A stretch of 49,398 nt of DNA from positions 1-49,398 of the forward strand of contig JAJTEH010000017.1 in the NCBI GenBank assembly GCA_021298355.1, in the 5' to 3' direction. Made by a program: the position numbers and the translations under genes. The notes beneath the pieces were generated by a model. That model did not search any database. It saw only the letters and a list, made by a program, of their open reading frames with translations, and was not told the DNA's origin. This DNA is from Flammeovirgaceae bacterium (GTDB taxonomy: Bacteria; Bacteroidota; Bacteroidia; Cytophagales; Cyclobacteriaceae). Below, piece after piece: positions 1 through 9,426 of the stretch (position 1 is the stretch's first letter; every line of letters starts with the position of its first letter).

Positions 1-365
1 AAGCAAAACAAAATTGCTTGCCGATGGCCAAATCTTTTAAAGCAAAAACTCTGAACGACTTGAAAAGAAAATATTTCAAAATAAAAACTGAAAGTGATTT
101 TATCTACTCGAATCATCATTGCTTGAAAATTCGAAAAGTTCTAGTTTAAAATTTATTGCGCGATTAGTAACACTCTTTTAAAGCAAACGCCCGATTTGTC
201 TTGAAAATAAATTTTTGCAAAGTTTAAATTGAATTATGTTTTGCCGCGTTTAATTTTTTGCTGCTAACAATTATCTATCAGTATTGGTGATATATTTCTT
301 TTATCCGGAGGCGTGTAATAGTTACACGAATAAACGAAATGTAGATAATGGTTATAGCTGTGTAG
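1..365. other. AT-rich intergenic edge with imperfect repeats
   Basis: No convincing gene lies here; the short plus-strand frame crossing into the integrase is its antisense shadow. A motif beginning TTTTAAAGCAAA and followed by CTTGAAAA occurs near 35-75 and again near 176-210. A short palindrome, CGTGTAA-TAG-TTACACG, lies at 312-328, about 40 bp past the integrase stop codon. The function is unknown; this could be degenerate intergenic sequence or a recombination region linked to the integrase. Confidence 0.4.
312..328. repeat. Perfect palindrome downstream of the integrase
   Basis: Inverted repeat CGTGTAA-TAG-TTACACG with 7-bp arms. It lies 37 bp beyond the integrase stop codon. It lacks a T-run for minus-strand transcription, so it is a poor terminator. 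TCGTGTA also occurs twice in tandem upstream of the integrase (1586-1592 and 1596-1602). It could be a recombinase core site, but this is inference. Confidence 0.35.
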
Positions 366-1532
366 TTAAACATCTAAATTTAATCTTTCTATCGGGCTCT
401 TTATCTCACTATAACTCCGCGAGCTTACTTGCGTGTATATCTCCGTTGTTTTGCTCGATCCGTGCCCTAACAAAACTTGTATGTACCTTAGGTCTGTGCC
501 GCTTTCTAACAAGTGGGTAGCAAACGAATGCCGTAACGTATGTGGCGATGCCGGTTTGCTTATTCCAGCTTTTCGTAAACTTTGTTGCAATATGTTTTGT
601 ACGCTCTTTGTACTATACATTCCTCCCTGCGGATTCTCGAAAACATACACCTTCGGCCGGTAAGTCACATAGTATTTTCTAAGTAACCTCAATGTAGTGT
701 CTGCAAGCAACGTAGTTCGGTCTTTTTTTCCTTTCCCCTCTCTAATCAATACAAGCCCTTGGTCGCTCAAAATATCACTTATTTTTAAATTTAGCAACTC
801 CGAAATGCGTAATCCGCAACTGTATAGGGTGGCTAATATGGTTTTGTGTTTTATGTTTGTTGTGTAGGCAAGCAAACGTTTAATTTCTTCTTTGCTAAGT
901 GTATGGGGTAGTTTGCGCGGGGTCATGGGCCTGCGCAATTCGTAAAACCTGTGGGGCATATCCAATACTTGCTCGTAATAAAATTTTATCGCATTTATTA
1001 CCTGGTTTTGATACGAGGCCGATTTACCCGTTTTCACTACCCTGTATAGGTATCCTTTAATGTCTAACTCGTTTACTTCCAGTAGGGGTTTTCCGTTCAG
1101 GTATTTCACAAAGTTGGCAAAAAGCCCTGTGTAACTGCGAGCTGTGTTGGCACTGTATCTGCGTGTTTCCAACATTTCTATGTATTCCTTCGGGCAAAGT
1201 TTTTCTGTTTCTTCCTGTTCGTTTAAATACTTAGCTCGGATATCGTTCAAGTATACAATACCTCGACTGTTGTCGATCGGTCTGTTTCGGTAAAAAAATC
1301 TTCCACTAATCCAGGCTTTACCTTTAAGTGTGGCATATATCTTACTTAAATTTTCTTTTGAATAAGGTGTATAGGCAACCTGATACTGAGAAGACCACCA
1401 AACATTTCCCAACGATCGTATCAGTTCATCTACCTTTTTAGAACTTTTATACTCGAACGCAATCTTTCGTTCGCCTTTTATAACTAAATGTTTTAGTGTT
1501 ACCAAGGGTAAAGAAGATGTTGAAAAATTCAT
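366..1532 (-). CDS. Tyrosine-type site-specific recombinase (XerC/D-like integrase)
   Basis: A 388-residue tyrosine recombinase that would cut and rejoin DNA through a covalent phosphotyrosine intermediate. The N-terminal part (about 110-200) resembles a SAM-like core-binding domain, preceded by an extra N-terminal module of about 100 residues. The catalytic set is complete: R242 in CGLRISELL, K267 in EGKGKKDR, H331 and R334 in HTLRHSFATH, H357 in LLGHGSS and the nucleophile Y366 in EIYTQV. It is transcribed away from the zinc-ribbon gene at 1612. No clear element boundaries, excision gene or cassette array is visible, so it may be a stand-alone chromosomal recombinase or the edge of an island outside the window. 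The family assignment is firm; the substrate is unknown. Confidence 0.9.
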   Translation of the reverse strand: MNFSTSSLPLVTLKHLVIKGERKIAFEYKSSKKVDELIRSLGNVWWSSQYQVAYTPYSKENLSKIYATLKGKAWISGRFFYRNRPIDNSRGIVYLNDIRAKYLNEQEETEKLCPKEYIEMLETRRYSANTARSYTGLFANFVKYLNGKPLLEVNELDIKGYLYRVVKTGKSASYQNQVINAIKFYYEQVLDMPHRFYELRRPMTPRKLPHTLSKEEIKRLLAYTTNIKHKTILATLYSCGLRISELLNLKISDILSDQGLVLIREGKGKKDRTTLLADTTLRLLRKYYVTYRPKVYVFENPQGGMYSTKSVQNILQQSLRKAGISKPASPHTLRHSFATHLLESGTDLRYIQVLLGHGSSKTTEIYTQVSSRSYSEIKSPIERLNLDV

Positions 1533-1611
1533 GATTTAAACCTAAACTTGCGCCCGGTTCCTTCCTAAAAAACTTCAGATTATAATCGTGTATACTCGTG
1601 TAAAAACGGAT

Positions 1612-2043
1612 ATGGAAGAAACTAAATCTTGTTTGCTTTGTAGAAAAAAATTTTATGGCCGAAGTGATAAACGATTTTGCTCGAATGCCTGCAGGTATGA
1701 GTTTAACAATCAAAAAAGAGTAACTTATAACGAGCCTCAATCCCTTATTAACACAATACTTCGTAAAAACAGAAACATTCTGGCAAAACTTTGCCCTGGC
1801 AATGCAGCAATTGTTACTAAAGAAACAATGATTAACTGTCAGTTCAACTTTGAGTATTTTACTAACATACAGGTAGATGATAATCGTAAAATTTACTACT
1901 TCTGCTACGACTTCGTGTATATTCCGTTTTATGAAAACGAATTTCAGAAAGTAAGAATAGTCCGGTTTCTTTTAAGAAAATTAGAGTGGGATCCGTGGAA
2001 GTATGTAAAACAAAAACCTGGCGTTCAGCCACATGAAGAATAA
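1612..2043 (+). CDS. Zinc-ribbon protein of unknown function (DUF2116-like)
   Basis: About 143 residues from the ATG at 1612; an upstream in-frame GTG at 1588 is less likely. The N-terminus holds a treble-clef or zinc-ribbon motif, CLLCRKKF...RFCSNACR, giving four cysteines for one zinc. It is followed by an aromatic-rich region (YFCYDFVYIPF). Similar proteins with a leading C-x2-C/C-x3-C motif, a stretch like ILRKNRNIL and FNFEYFTN are, as I recall, widespread in Bacteroidota without a known function. It is divergent from the integrase with a gap of about 80 bp. The short zinc motif suggests nucleic-acid or protein binding, but no activity can be assigned. Confidence 0.7.
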   Translation: MEETKSCLLCRKKFYGRSDKRFCSNACRYEFNNQKRVTYNEPQSLINTILRKNRNILAKLCPGNAAIVTKETMINCQFNFEYFTNIQVDDNRKIYYFCYDFVYIPFYENEFQKVRIVRFLLRKLEWDPWKYVKQKPGVQPHEE

Positions 2044-2129
2044 AAATGTGAGTTTTCTTCTGCATTGCCCTTTTTAAACAAAGTTAAAATTGCTTTTACC
2101 AGTCTTGTCATACATCACTAGGGTGTAAC

Positions 2130-2972
2130 CTAATATGTAAATTTGTATATACGGTCCAGATATAAAATTTCTCCTCCAATATCTTCATTGCTGTATCTGT
2201 CCATTTGTATAGGTCTGTTGGCGGCATCGTAAGTTATTTCGTATTCCTTTCCGGTTAAGCTCTCTGCATACTGTACACCGTTTTTGTAACTGGTTATATA
2301 ACTATAATCACTTACAATGTTATGGTTACCAATTGTTCCTTTTAAGTTCAACAAGGCAGAGTAACCTAAAATACTCTTGTATGGATTGGGCTTATCATCA
2401 TACTCTAAAACATTCACTATTACATTAAATTCATCTTCTACACCTACAAAAGTAAACTCTGCAACATCTTCTACTATGTTATCATTTGCAAAAGTTATTG
2501 TTCCCTCTTTTGTCCAGCTTAAACTTCCGTTAAAACTAAATTCTTCGTAATATTTTACGGTACCGTTTGTTTCGTGCATGTATTGTATGGTGTGTATGTT
2601 TCCGGTTTGAAAATCAGCGTTTTTGTATTCCACCAATATATCGTTTTCATACGTATAGGTATGTTCAAACCGTAAGGTACCCGCTTGGTAATATTCCATT
2701 TTAGAAATTACATTACCGGAATAAGTAAACACTTTTTTCTGGCTGGAGTTGCAATAAATTTCAACAAGTTTGTTTTCATTATATGTACAGGTGCCCTTTA
2801 GTTCGCCAATATTGGAACCGTCTTGGTATAACTCAGAAACAGTTTTCGGTAAACCTAACGGATTAGCTTCTTCCTCGGTATTGTCGTTAGTACAACTTAC
2901 AAGAATCAGTGTGCACAGAAAAGATGAAAATAAAAAGTAGCGTGTAGCAGTTTGCTTTTGCAGGCCAGTCAT
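2130..2972 (-). CDS. Secreted lipoprotein, hypothetical
   Basis: 280 residues. The N-terminus has a hydrophobic signal segment (about 11-26) ending in LVSC, a type II signal peptidase site with the lipidated cysteine at 27, followed by an acidic Asn/Glu-rich linker. The body is rich in Tyr/Asn beta-strand sequence with loose repeats of the type YENDILVEY and YDAANRPIQM. This resembles the DUF4595 or YD-repeat-like lipoproteins common in Bacteroidota. It probably sits on the outer membrane or cell surface. No catalytic motif is seen. It stands alone, with the gene at 3513 pointing away. Confidence 0.65.
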   Translation of the reverse strand: MTGLQKQTATRYFLFSSFLCTLILVSCTNDNTEEEANPLGLPKTVSELYQDGSNIGELKGTCTYNENKLVEIYCNSSQKKVFTYSGNVISKMEYYQAGTLRFEHTYTYENDILVEYKNADFQTGNIHTIQYMHETNGTVKYYEEFSFNGSLSWTKEGTITFANDNIVEDVAEFTFVGVEDEFNVIVNVLEYDDKPNPYKSILGYSALLNLKGTIGNHNIVSDYSYITSYKNGVQYAESLTGKEYEITYDAANRPIQMDRYSNEDIGGEILYLDRIYKFTY

Positions 2973-3512
2973 AGTACTAAAGAAGGGAGTTTGGTTGGTT
3001 ATGTAAAATTAGGTATTGCGCTGAGAAAAAGAAATCGAGCCAAACAAAAACTAACATTACTTACTAGTATCAAGTAGCCTATATAACTTTTTAAACTTTG
3101 CTTACATTTTAAACGATTATTTAGTAACCTTCAACATGGTTTAAAAAACGAAAAAAAATTTAGTAAAATCCTAAATCCGTTTAATATAACAAGCCCGATA
3201 ACGCTTACAATTATTTTTATTTCTACACACTACCTCGCAAAAAAGCTAGCTTTCTACACGTTTAATTAGATGTGCCTATTTACATACTTTATCCGGATGA
3301 TGCCAAAAAACTACTTCGTAAAATAGTTTTCTATTTGTTGCAACTTTATATCTTTATTCCAAAATCTATTCAGCTATACTATCGTTTAACGAATATCTAT
3401 CGTATGCACCTTTAATATTATCCAACCAATTTCCGTACTAACTTTTATATAATTCTGTAGCAACAGAACTAAACCAAAAAGAAATAAGAGTTAAAAAAAA
3501 ATTTAAGGTTCT
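2973..3512. other. 540-bp intergenic region, no gene seen
   Basis: Very AT-rich sequence between two divergently transcribed genes, so it should hold both promoters. A weak hairpin (AAAACTA...TAGTTTT, near 3309-3332) is present. I see no open frame with coding character, no RNA gene and no clear repeat. Confidence 0.5.
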
Positions 3513-4382
3513 ATGAACAATCTTGTATTACCAAGCGAAAAATATAATTTGCTAACAACCATAACGAACGAACTCAAACAACTCAAAGGAATTAAAGCTG
3601 TTGTGCTGGGCGGATCGCATGCCACCCACATGGCACATGAAAAATCGGATTTAGACATTGGCATTTACTATCATCCTGACAAACCCTTCGAGATTACCGA
3701 TATACAAACTCTTGCTAAAAAGATTTCTAACAACAACCAACCTGTAGTAACGGGGTTTTATGAATGGGGCCCTTACGTAAACGGTGGAGCATGGATTGAA
3801 ACAGATATTTGCCAAGTCGATTTTATTTATAAAAACCTGAATCAGATAAAAGAAGCAATCGATCAGGCTGAAAAAGGAATTTGGGATATAAACTACGAAC
3901 AACAACCACCATTCGGCTTTTCTACTTTAACTTTTCTGGCCGAAACTTTTTATTGCATTCCACTATTCGAGAATACCAACGAAATAAAAACTTTAAAAGA
4001 GCGTGTAAAAAATTATCCGCAAAAACTTAAGCATGCAGTAGTACAACAATGCTTGTGGGCTGCCGAGTTTTCGATTTGGCAAGGCGAAAATTTTGCCGAT
4101 AAAAACGATTTATATGCTACTTACGGTTGCATAACCAGAGCTTTGCATAAAATTATTTTTGCACTATTCTCTTTAAACGAATTTTACCCCATGGGCGATA
4201 AAAATGCATTGCCTATAATAGAGCGTTGTGCCGTTAAACCCACCCATCTTACCAAAAGAGTAAACGAGGTGTTAACGTTTAACTATACCTTACTAAAAGA
4301 ACGCATGGTGCATCTGAAAAAATTATTTTCAGATGTAACTGAATTAGCCCAAGGGCTGTATACTCCTTATTTTAAACTTTAA
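3513..4382 (+). CDS. Nucleotidyltransferase-fold protein (MNT/DUF4037-like)
   Basis: 289 residues. The N-terminus carries the pol-beta nucleotidyltransferase signature GGS at 33-35 followed by D46-x-D48 (SDLDIG), with further acidic residues near 98-103 that could complete the metal site. Such proteins transfer a nucleotide to a small molecule, RNA or protein. The C-terminal half is helical and fits the substrate-binding region of the DUF4037/aminoglycoside-type families. No partner HEPN gene is adjacent, so a classical MNT-HEPN toxin-antitoxin pair is not supported. The substrate is unknown. Confidence 0.7.
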   Translation: MNNLVLPSEKYNLLTTITNELKQLKGIKAVVLGGSHATHMAHEKSDLDIGIYYHPDKPFEITDIQTLAKKISNNNQPVVTGFYEWGPYVNGGAWIETDICQVDFIYKNLNQIKEAIDQAEKGIWDINYEQQPPFGFSTLTFLAETFYCIPLFENTNEIKTLKERVKNYPQKLKHAVVQQCLWAAEFSIWQGENFADKNDLYATYGCITRALHKIIFALFSLNEFYPMGDKNALPIIERCAVKPTHLTKRVNEVLTFNYTLLKERMVHLKKLFSDVTELAQGLYTPYFKL

Positions 4383-4539
4383 TTTTTGCTTGTTTGGTTT
4401 ATTGCAGAATACTCTCGTGTATGGTTTGCTTTATTACGGCCTTCTACACCTGATTTTTTTTAGAAAAGCACATACCATCTTATAAGCAGATTATATTTTT
4501 TTACATAAAACTTAAATTTAGCTTAGTAAAATACGTACA

Positions 4540-5589
4540 TCAAATCGGTGCTGCATGTCTTTGTGCTTTATCCCAAACTACACTTTGTGTACCTTTTAGG
4601 TAACGCCATAATCCTGCGTATGCTGCGGCATTCATCAGTAAAACATAACCTGCAATAACCATGGGTTTTGCCACTACCGATTTCGATTTCCACACCAACC
4701 CTAGTATACCTAAAGCTAGCGCCAAGCTTTCGGCTACCAGCATCGTGCTAAAAAATAATGATTGGGTAGCTAACACAGCCGTTACCAACCACAACACCGG
4801 CAATAAAAAGGGCACAACAGCCCAACGCAAAAACCGATGCGATATAAATAACAAACTTAACATGCCATACTTAAACGGATTTAAAATGCCGGGCAAATAA
4901 GCAAGCGATTGAAACCCTCCTGCACAAATGCGCACTTTGCGCTTCCATTCATCTGTTAACGATGCCGAAGGTTCTTCTGCCGCATACGCATTGGGCTCGT
5001 ACACAACTTTATATCCGCGCATGGCAATGCGCATCGAAAGCACAAAATCTTCTATTATGGTGTTGGCCGGTAATTCTTCATACACATTTCTTCTGAACGA
5101 AAACAATTCTCCTGCCGCACCAACGGTAGAATATAAGTCGCTATCAATTTTTTTAAGCCACGATTCGTACCGCCAATATAAGCCCTCTCCTTCTCCTGCT
5201 TTTGTGCCGCTGTTTCTTACTCGTTTTTCGCCTGCTACCGCTCCTACCTTTTCGTTTTTATAATGGCGTACAATGTTTGCAACAGCCTCCTCATTCAGCA
5301 TGCAATTTGCATCTGTTAATATAATAATGGGCGAATGTACAAAAGGCATAATGCGCTGCACCGCTGCCAGTTTTCCTTTGCGTGCCGGTGTATGATGATG
5401 GTGTATGTACGTGTGTTGCCGGATAACACGTTCGCTGTTGTCTGTAGAGCCATCCGTTACAATGTGTATTTTTAATTTGTTTGCCGGATACGCCAACGCC
5501 AACGTATTTTCTATTTTTTCTGGTAATATGTTGGCTTCGTTATACGCAGCAATGATAATGGCTACTTCCGGTTCAACTAATTTTTCCAT
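4540..5589 (-). CDS. Membrane glycosyltransferase family 2, main part
   Basis: 349 residues. The GT-A domain begins at once with VAIIIAAYNEAN, has TDGSTD near 45-50 for the nucleotide sugar, and LTDAN at 91-95 as the DxD-like metal motif. It ends in several hydrophobic segments (about 240-325) and the tail GTQSVVWDKAQR typical of processive or PgaC-like GT2 enzymes. Relatives normally begin with a membrane helix ending in a basic patch. Here that helix is encoded in another frame just upstream (5592-5699), so this annotated start probably reflects a split gene. The product likely sits in the inner membrane and makes polysaccharide. The acceptor is unknown. Confidence 0.8.
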   Translation of the reverse strand: MEKLVEPEVAIIIAAYNEANILPEKIENTLALAYPANKLKIHIVTDGSTDNSERVIRQHTYIHHHHTPARKGKLAAVQRIMPFVHSPIIILTDANCMLNEEAVANIVRHYKNEKVGAVAGEKRVRNSGTKAGEGEGLYWRYESWLKKIDSDLYSTVGAAGELFSFRRNVYEELPANTIIEDFVLSMRIAMRGYKVVYEPNAYAAEEPSASLTDEWKRKVRICAGGFQSLAYLPGILNPFKYGMLSLLFISHRFLRWAVVPFLLPVLWLVTAVLATQSLFFSTMLVAESLALALGILGLVWKSKSVVAKPMVIAGYVLLMNAAAYAGLWRYLKGTQSVVWDKAQRHAAPI

Positions 5590-5591
5590 TT

Positions 5592-5699
5592 CTATTTTCT
5601 TTTAAATCGTGCCAGTAAACCAAAAATAAATCCGTGCCCCAGGTAGGTGTATACCACTGTGGCCGTCATGAACCAAAAAGCAATTTGCAAAACAATCAT
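5592..5699 (-). CDS. Short ORF encoding the detached N-terminal membrane helix of the GT2
   Basis: A 35-codon ORF preceded by AGGAGT. It reads as one membrane helix (IAFWFMTATVVYTYLGHG) and a basic end (ARFKRK). This is the usual N-terminal segment of the GT2 family encoded next. Its TAG stop lies 2 bp before the ATG at 5589, in a different frame. Adding one A to the A-run before the TAG would give FKRK-IEMEKLVEPEV and restore one protein. Possible explanations are a real frameshift mutation, a sequencing error in an A-run, translational coupling, or -1 slippage at A-AAA-TAG. It is too short for ordinary gene callers. Confidence 0.6.
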   Translation of the reverse strand: MIVLQIAFWFMTATVVYTYLGHGFIFGLLARFKRK

Positions 5700-5828
5700 A
5701 CTCCTGTGTTTTAGATGGCGCAAGTTGTAGCCGATTGCGTTGCTTTTGGCTTAATTTCGATTAATCGCCTCAATCCTTCGATTAAACCTTTCGTTTTCAA
5801 ATTTTGTACAATCACCTTTGTTCCCGTA

Positions 5829-8800
5829 ATGCAGCTCCTCCCGCACATGACCGCAAACGATTCAAACACCCGCAAAACATTGCTTCATATTTCTACACGC
5901 ATTGGCACAACGCTAGATGCAAACGAGGTTACTGTTCTGTTGGCCGATGGCTTATCTACTCTTATTGCTTACGATTTAATGGCCATTTACGAAGCCGACT
6001 ATGTGCAACACGTTTTTCGTCCTATTATTTTAAAAGGAGATATTGCTAATAAGCAAAATAAAGATTGGTCTATACCTTTTGGTAAAGGCATTGTTGGTTC
6101 TATTATTACAAGTGCAAAAGGAGAAAATGTAAGGGATGCACACCTGGACAAACGAGCTGTTTATCCTGCCGGTGTTGAGATAAAGCAAGAGCAAATGATT
6201 GCCATTCCTTTGCAAATAGGTTCGCATTGCTGGGGTGCGTTTATGCTCAATCGTTTATCTAATCATTTTTTTACAGAAGATGAATTTGAAACGGCACAAT
6301 TTCTGGCATCGTATGCATCGTTAGCGCTTAACAACATTCAACTGATCAAACAAATTGGTGAGAAAACCAAAATACTTCGTTCGTTATTAGATGCTGTACC
6401 CGACCATCCGATAAAGGTAGATCGTGCCGGAAAAATTATTGAAAGAACATCCTATTACGGAAAACATGTACAGTTTCTTTCCGATATTTTCTCTCCATCC
6501 ATCACCGATTTGTTTTTAAAAGAACTGGCTCAAGCGTTAACGTCTCAACAATCTATTTCATTCGAGTTTACCCATACAGAAAAAGATACTCTTCAGTTTT
6601 TTGAAGCCCGCGTTGTTCCTTTAAACGAAAAACATGCTTTAGTTTTAACACGCGATATAACCCAAACCAAACAAACACAAGCCGAGCTGCGCGATACCCA
6701 AGCCTTAAAGCAAGTAATTTTCGATACGTTATCGGATGGTGTAATTACCATTAACGATAAAGGCTTTATCATTTTTAGTAACGAAGTAACCGGAAAAATT
6801 TTTGGCTACGACACACACGAGTTAATCGGGCAAAAACTAGAAATCATCATGCCCGATTATTTTAAAACGTTGCACGAAAAAAGTTTTGCACGGTACAACC
6901 AAACCGGTGAGAAAAAACTACATAGCTGGACATCTCTCGAACTTCCTGGCTTACACAAACAAGGGCACGAAATTCCGTTAGAGATTAGCTTTGGCGAAAC
7001 GTTTTCTAACGGAAGAAGAATTTTCAGTGGCATTTTGCGCGATATAAGTTCAAGAAAAAAGAATGAGGAAAATTTAAAATCTACCAGCACTCGCTTACAA
7101 AATCTGATTAAAACCATTCAGGCCGGTGTTTTGGTAGAAGACGAAAACCGACACGTTGTATTATGCAACGATCAGTTTTGCCAAATGTTTGGCATTCCGG
7201 CCCCAGCCGATTCGTTAATTGGTATGGATTGCTCTAACGCTGCCGAACAATCTAAAAACCTTTTTGCCGACCCCAACTTTTTTGTTACGCGCATACAGGA
7301 ATTATTAAACACACGCGAAATTGCCGTAAACGAAGAATGCGAACTGGTTAACGGTAAGGTATATGCCCGCGATTATGTGCCTATTTTTATTGATAACGAA
7401 TACCGCGGCCATTTGTGGTTATACAGAGACGTTACTGAAACCAAACAAATACAAAACGATTTGCTGCGTGCCAAACAATTGGCCGAAGTGTCGATGAATG
7501 CCAAACAGGATTTCCTCGCCAAAATGAGCCACGAGTTACGCACGCCTATTAATGGTGTGCTGGGTTTAACCAACCTGATGATCAACTCAGAACTATCGAA
7601 AGAAAACCTGGAGTATTTAAATGGTATACGTTTTTCTGGCGAACATTTGCTTTCGATTATTAACGATATCCTCGATCTCTCTAAAATAGAAGCCGGTAAA
7701 CTCCAAATTGAATCCGTTGCTTTTGATGCCCGCGAAGTGGTTGATCAGCTCGTACAAAATTTAAAAGTACAAGCCGAAGCTAAAAACATTGTTTTAGCCA
7801 TCGATTGGGAATCAGTAATACCCACTACGTTACTGGGCGATCCGCTACGGCTTAGCCAAGTGTTAATGAATTTACTTTCTAATGCCATTAAATTTACTGC
7901 GGAAGGATCGGTACGTATTTCTGGTAAAGCCAACTTAATTAACGAACATACTTGCGAATTACAATTTACCGTGAAAGACAGTGGCATTGGCATTCCGAAA
8001 GAAAAGCTCGACATCATCTTCGAAAGTTTTACGCAAGCCGATCAATCCACTGCCGTGCGCTTTGGTGGCACAGGGTTGGGGTTAACCATTGTAAAGCAAT
8101 TGGTAGAAATGCAAGGCGGAAGAATTTTACTGAATAGTGAAGTAGGCAAAGGCTCGGTGTTTACCATTATTATTCCCTACGGAAGAGCAGAAAAAACTGC
8201 ACAACCAACAATAAAGGAAACAAAAACTTTAGTGGCGTTTCCGGGTAGTAAAGTTTTGGTGGTAGAAGATAACCTCATTAACCAATTGGTTACCAAACGA
8301 ACATTAGAAAATTGGCAGATAGAGGTTGTTGTAGCTAACAACGGTGCTGAGGCTTTGGATATTCTTCGTAAACAAAAAGATTTTAATCTTGTCATCATGG
8401 ATGTGCAAATGCCTGAAATGGATGGCATTGAAGCTACACAACACATCAGAAATAATTTTCAAGAACCTGTTAAGCACATCAATATTTTAGCTATGACGGC
8501 CTCCGTATTACACGACCCTCGCGGAAGAGTACTACGTGCAGGTATGCAAGATTATATTTCGAAACCCTTTCAACCGGCCGACTTAAATTTTAAACTCACT
8601 CAATTTTTAAAAGTTGGCGATACCACATCCGCACAACACCCAACAAAAGAAAACCGAGGCTATTTGCAAATGGATTACCTCGAAAGCATTTCGCCTGGTA
8701 ATACTGCTTTTCATCTCGAAATGATAACATTATTCGAAAAGCAATCGAAAGAATTTATGCAGCAAGCAAAAACTGCTTTTATCAAAGAAGATTTTGAACA

Positions 8801-9008
8801 ACTCAAAAAACTGGCGCACAGCTTTAAACCACAAGGCGCTTATGTGGGCATTAACTCGTTAACTGCCATTGTAAACAAAGTAGAAGAAGTCGCCTCTTCG
8901 CACGAAGGTGCCGAAACCATTGCCGCGTTATTGGCACAAATACAAATTATACTCGATCATGCCTACATGGAAATAGAATTAATCAAATACAATCACCATA
9001 CAAACTAA
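5829..9008 (+). CDS. Hybrid sensor histidine kinase (GAF-PAS-PAS-HisKA-HATPase-REC-HPt)
   Basis: About 1,059 residues from the ATG at 5829; ATG 5847 is equally possible. The longer frame from 5715 leaves only 15 bp to the divergent small ORF and adds sequence with no domain character. Order: GAF (about 10-170), a degenerate PAS-like region, PAS (about 290-410), a second PAS (about 425-545), HisKA with the phospho-accepting H568 in KMSHELRTP, an ATPase domain (LMNLLSNAIKFT, DSGIGIP, GGTGLGL), REC with phospho-acceptor D858 in IMDVQMPEMDG, and a C-terminal HPt with H997 in LAHSFKPQG. No membrane helix is seen, so it is a cytoplasmic sensor. It heads a signalling run with the next genes, which follow with almost no gap, and probably controls the adjacent polysaccharide locus (inference). 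Confidence 0.88.
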   Translation: MQLLPHMTANDSNTRKTLLHISTRIGTTLDANEVTVLLADGLSTLIAYDLMAIYEADYVQHVFRPIILKGDIANKQNKDWSIPFGKGIVGSIITSAKGENVRDAHLDKRAVYPAGVEIKQEQMIAIPLQIGSHCWGAFMLNRLSNHFFTEDEFETAQFLASYASLALNNIQLIKQIGEKTKILRSLLDAVPDHPIKVDRAGKIIERTSYYGKHVQFLSDIFSPSITDLFLKELAQALTSQQSISFEFTHTEKDTLQFFEARVVPLNEKHALVLTRDITQTKQTQAELRDTQALKQVIFDTLSDGVITINDKGFIIFSNEVTGKIFGYDTHELIGQKLEIIMPDYFKTLHEKSFARYNQTGEKKLHSWTSLELPGLHKQGHEIPLEISFGETFSNGRRIFSGILRDISSRKKNEENLKSTSTRLQNLIKTIQAGVLVEDENRHVVLCNDQFCQMFGIPAPADSLIGMDCSNAAEQSKNLFADPNFFVTRIQELLNTREIAVNEECELVNGKVYARDYVPIFIDNEYRGHLWLYRDVTETKQIQNDLLRAKQLAEVSMNAKQDFLAKMSHELRTPINGVLGLTNLMINSELSKENLEYLNGIRFSGEHLLSIINDILDLSKIEAGKLQIESVAFDAREVVDQLVQNLKVQAEAKNIVLAIDWESVIPTTLLGDPLRLSQVLMNLLSNAIKFTAEGSVRISGKANLINEHTCELQFTVKDSGIGIPKEKLDIIFESFTQADQSTAVRFGGTGLGLTIVKQLVEMQGGRILLNSEVGKGSVFTIIIPYGRAEKTAQPTIKETKTLVAFPGSKVLVVEDNLINQLVTKRTLENWQIEVVVANNGAEALDILRKQKDFNLVIMDVQMPEMDGIEATQHIRNNFQEPVKHINILAMTASVLHDPRGRVLRAGMQDYISKPFQPADLNFKLTQFLKVGDTTSAQHPTKENRGYLQMDYLESISPGNTAFHLEMITLFEKQSKEFMQQAKTAFIKEDFEQLKKLAHSFKPQGAYVGINSLTAIVNKVEEVASSHEGAETIAALLAQIQIILDHAYMEIELIKYNHHTN

Positions 9009-9009
9009 T

Positions 9010-9426
9010 ATGAATGCTACATTAAACTTACTCATCGCAGATGATGAACCCAGTCTTCCTGTTTTGTTAAAAGAATTTTTCAGAAAAGAATTTAACAGCA
9101 CACACGTACCCGATGGCGACTCTTGCCTTCATCATATAACACATGTTTCTGTGCCTGATGTTATCATTTTAGACTTAAACATGCCCGGGTTAGATGGTTT
9201 ACAAACCGTAAAACGCATCAGGGAAAACCCTGAGTGGAACAACATTGCCATCGTAATGTTATCAGCAACAGAGAACAGCACAGCCCGAATTGAGTGTTTA
9301 AAGGCCGGTGCCGATGATTTTATTACAAAGCCTTTCAACCCAGAGGAGATTCGCGTCAGAATTCGTGCTATCTTGAGACGAATTTTGGAAGTTAATCATC
9401 CATGGTTGAAAAAATCCGCTGCCTAA
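9010..9426 (+). CDS. Single-domain response regulator (REC)
   Basis: 138 residues, one receiver domain: acidic pair DDE at 11-13, phospho-acceptor D55 in IILDLNMPG, switch Ser in MLSATE, and K in FITKPF. No output domain. Its start codon lies one base after the hybrid kinase stop, so the two are translationally coupled. Its end overlaps the next gene by 25 bp. It may accept phosphate from the kinase's HPt and act as a phosphate shuttle or through protein contact. Confidence 0.88.
   Translation: MNATLNLLIADDEPSLPVLLKEFFRKEFNSTHVPDGDSCLHHITHVSVPDVIILDLNMPGLDGLQTVKRIRENPEWNNIAIVMLSATENSTARIECLKAGADDFITKPFNPEEIRVRIRAILRRILEVNHPWLKKSAA

Noticed and set aside
366-2043. Chromosomal integron with cassettes
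   Set aside because: The integrase lacks a clear IntI-specific insertion, and no attC-like sites or small cassette genes in series were seen.
3513-4382. MNT-HEPN toxin-antitoxin system
   Set aside because: The nucleotidyltransferase motif is present but no small HEPN gene is next to it, and the protein is longer than MNT antitoxins.
5715-5828. N-terminal extension of the hybrid kinase to the ATG at 5715
   Set aside because: It lies 15 bp from the divergent ORF start, has no domain character, and the GAF domain begins naturally after the ATGs at 5829/5847.
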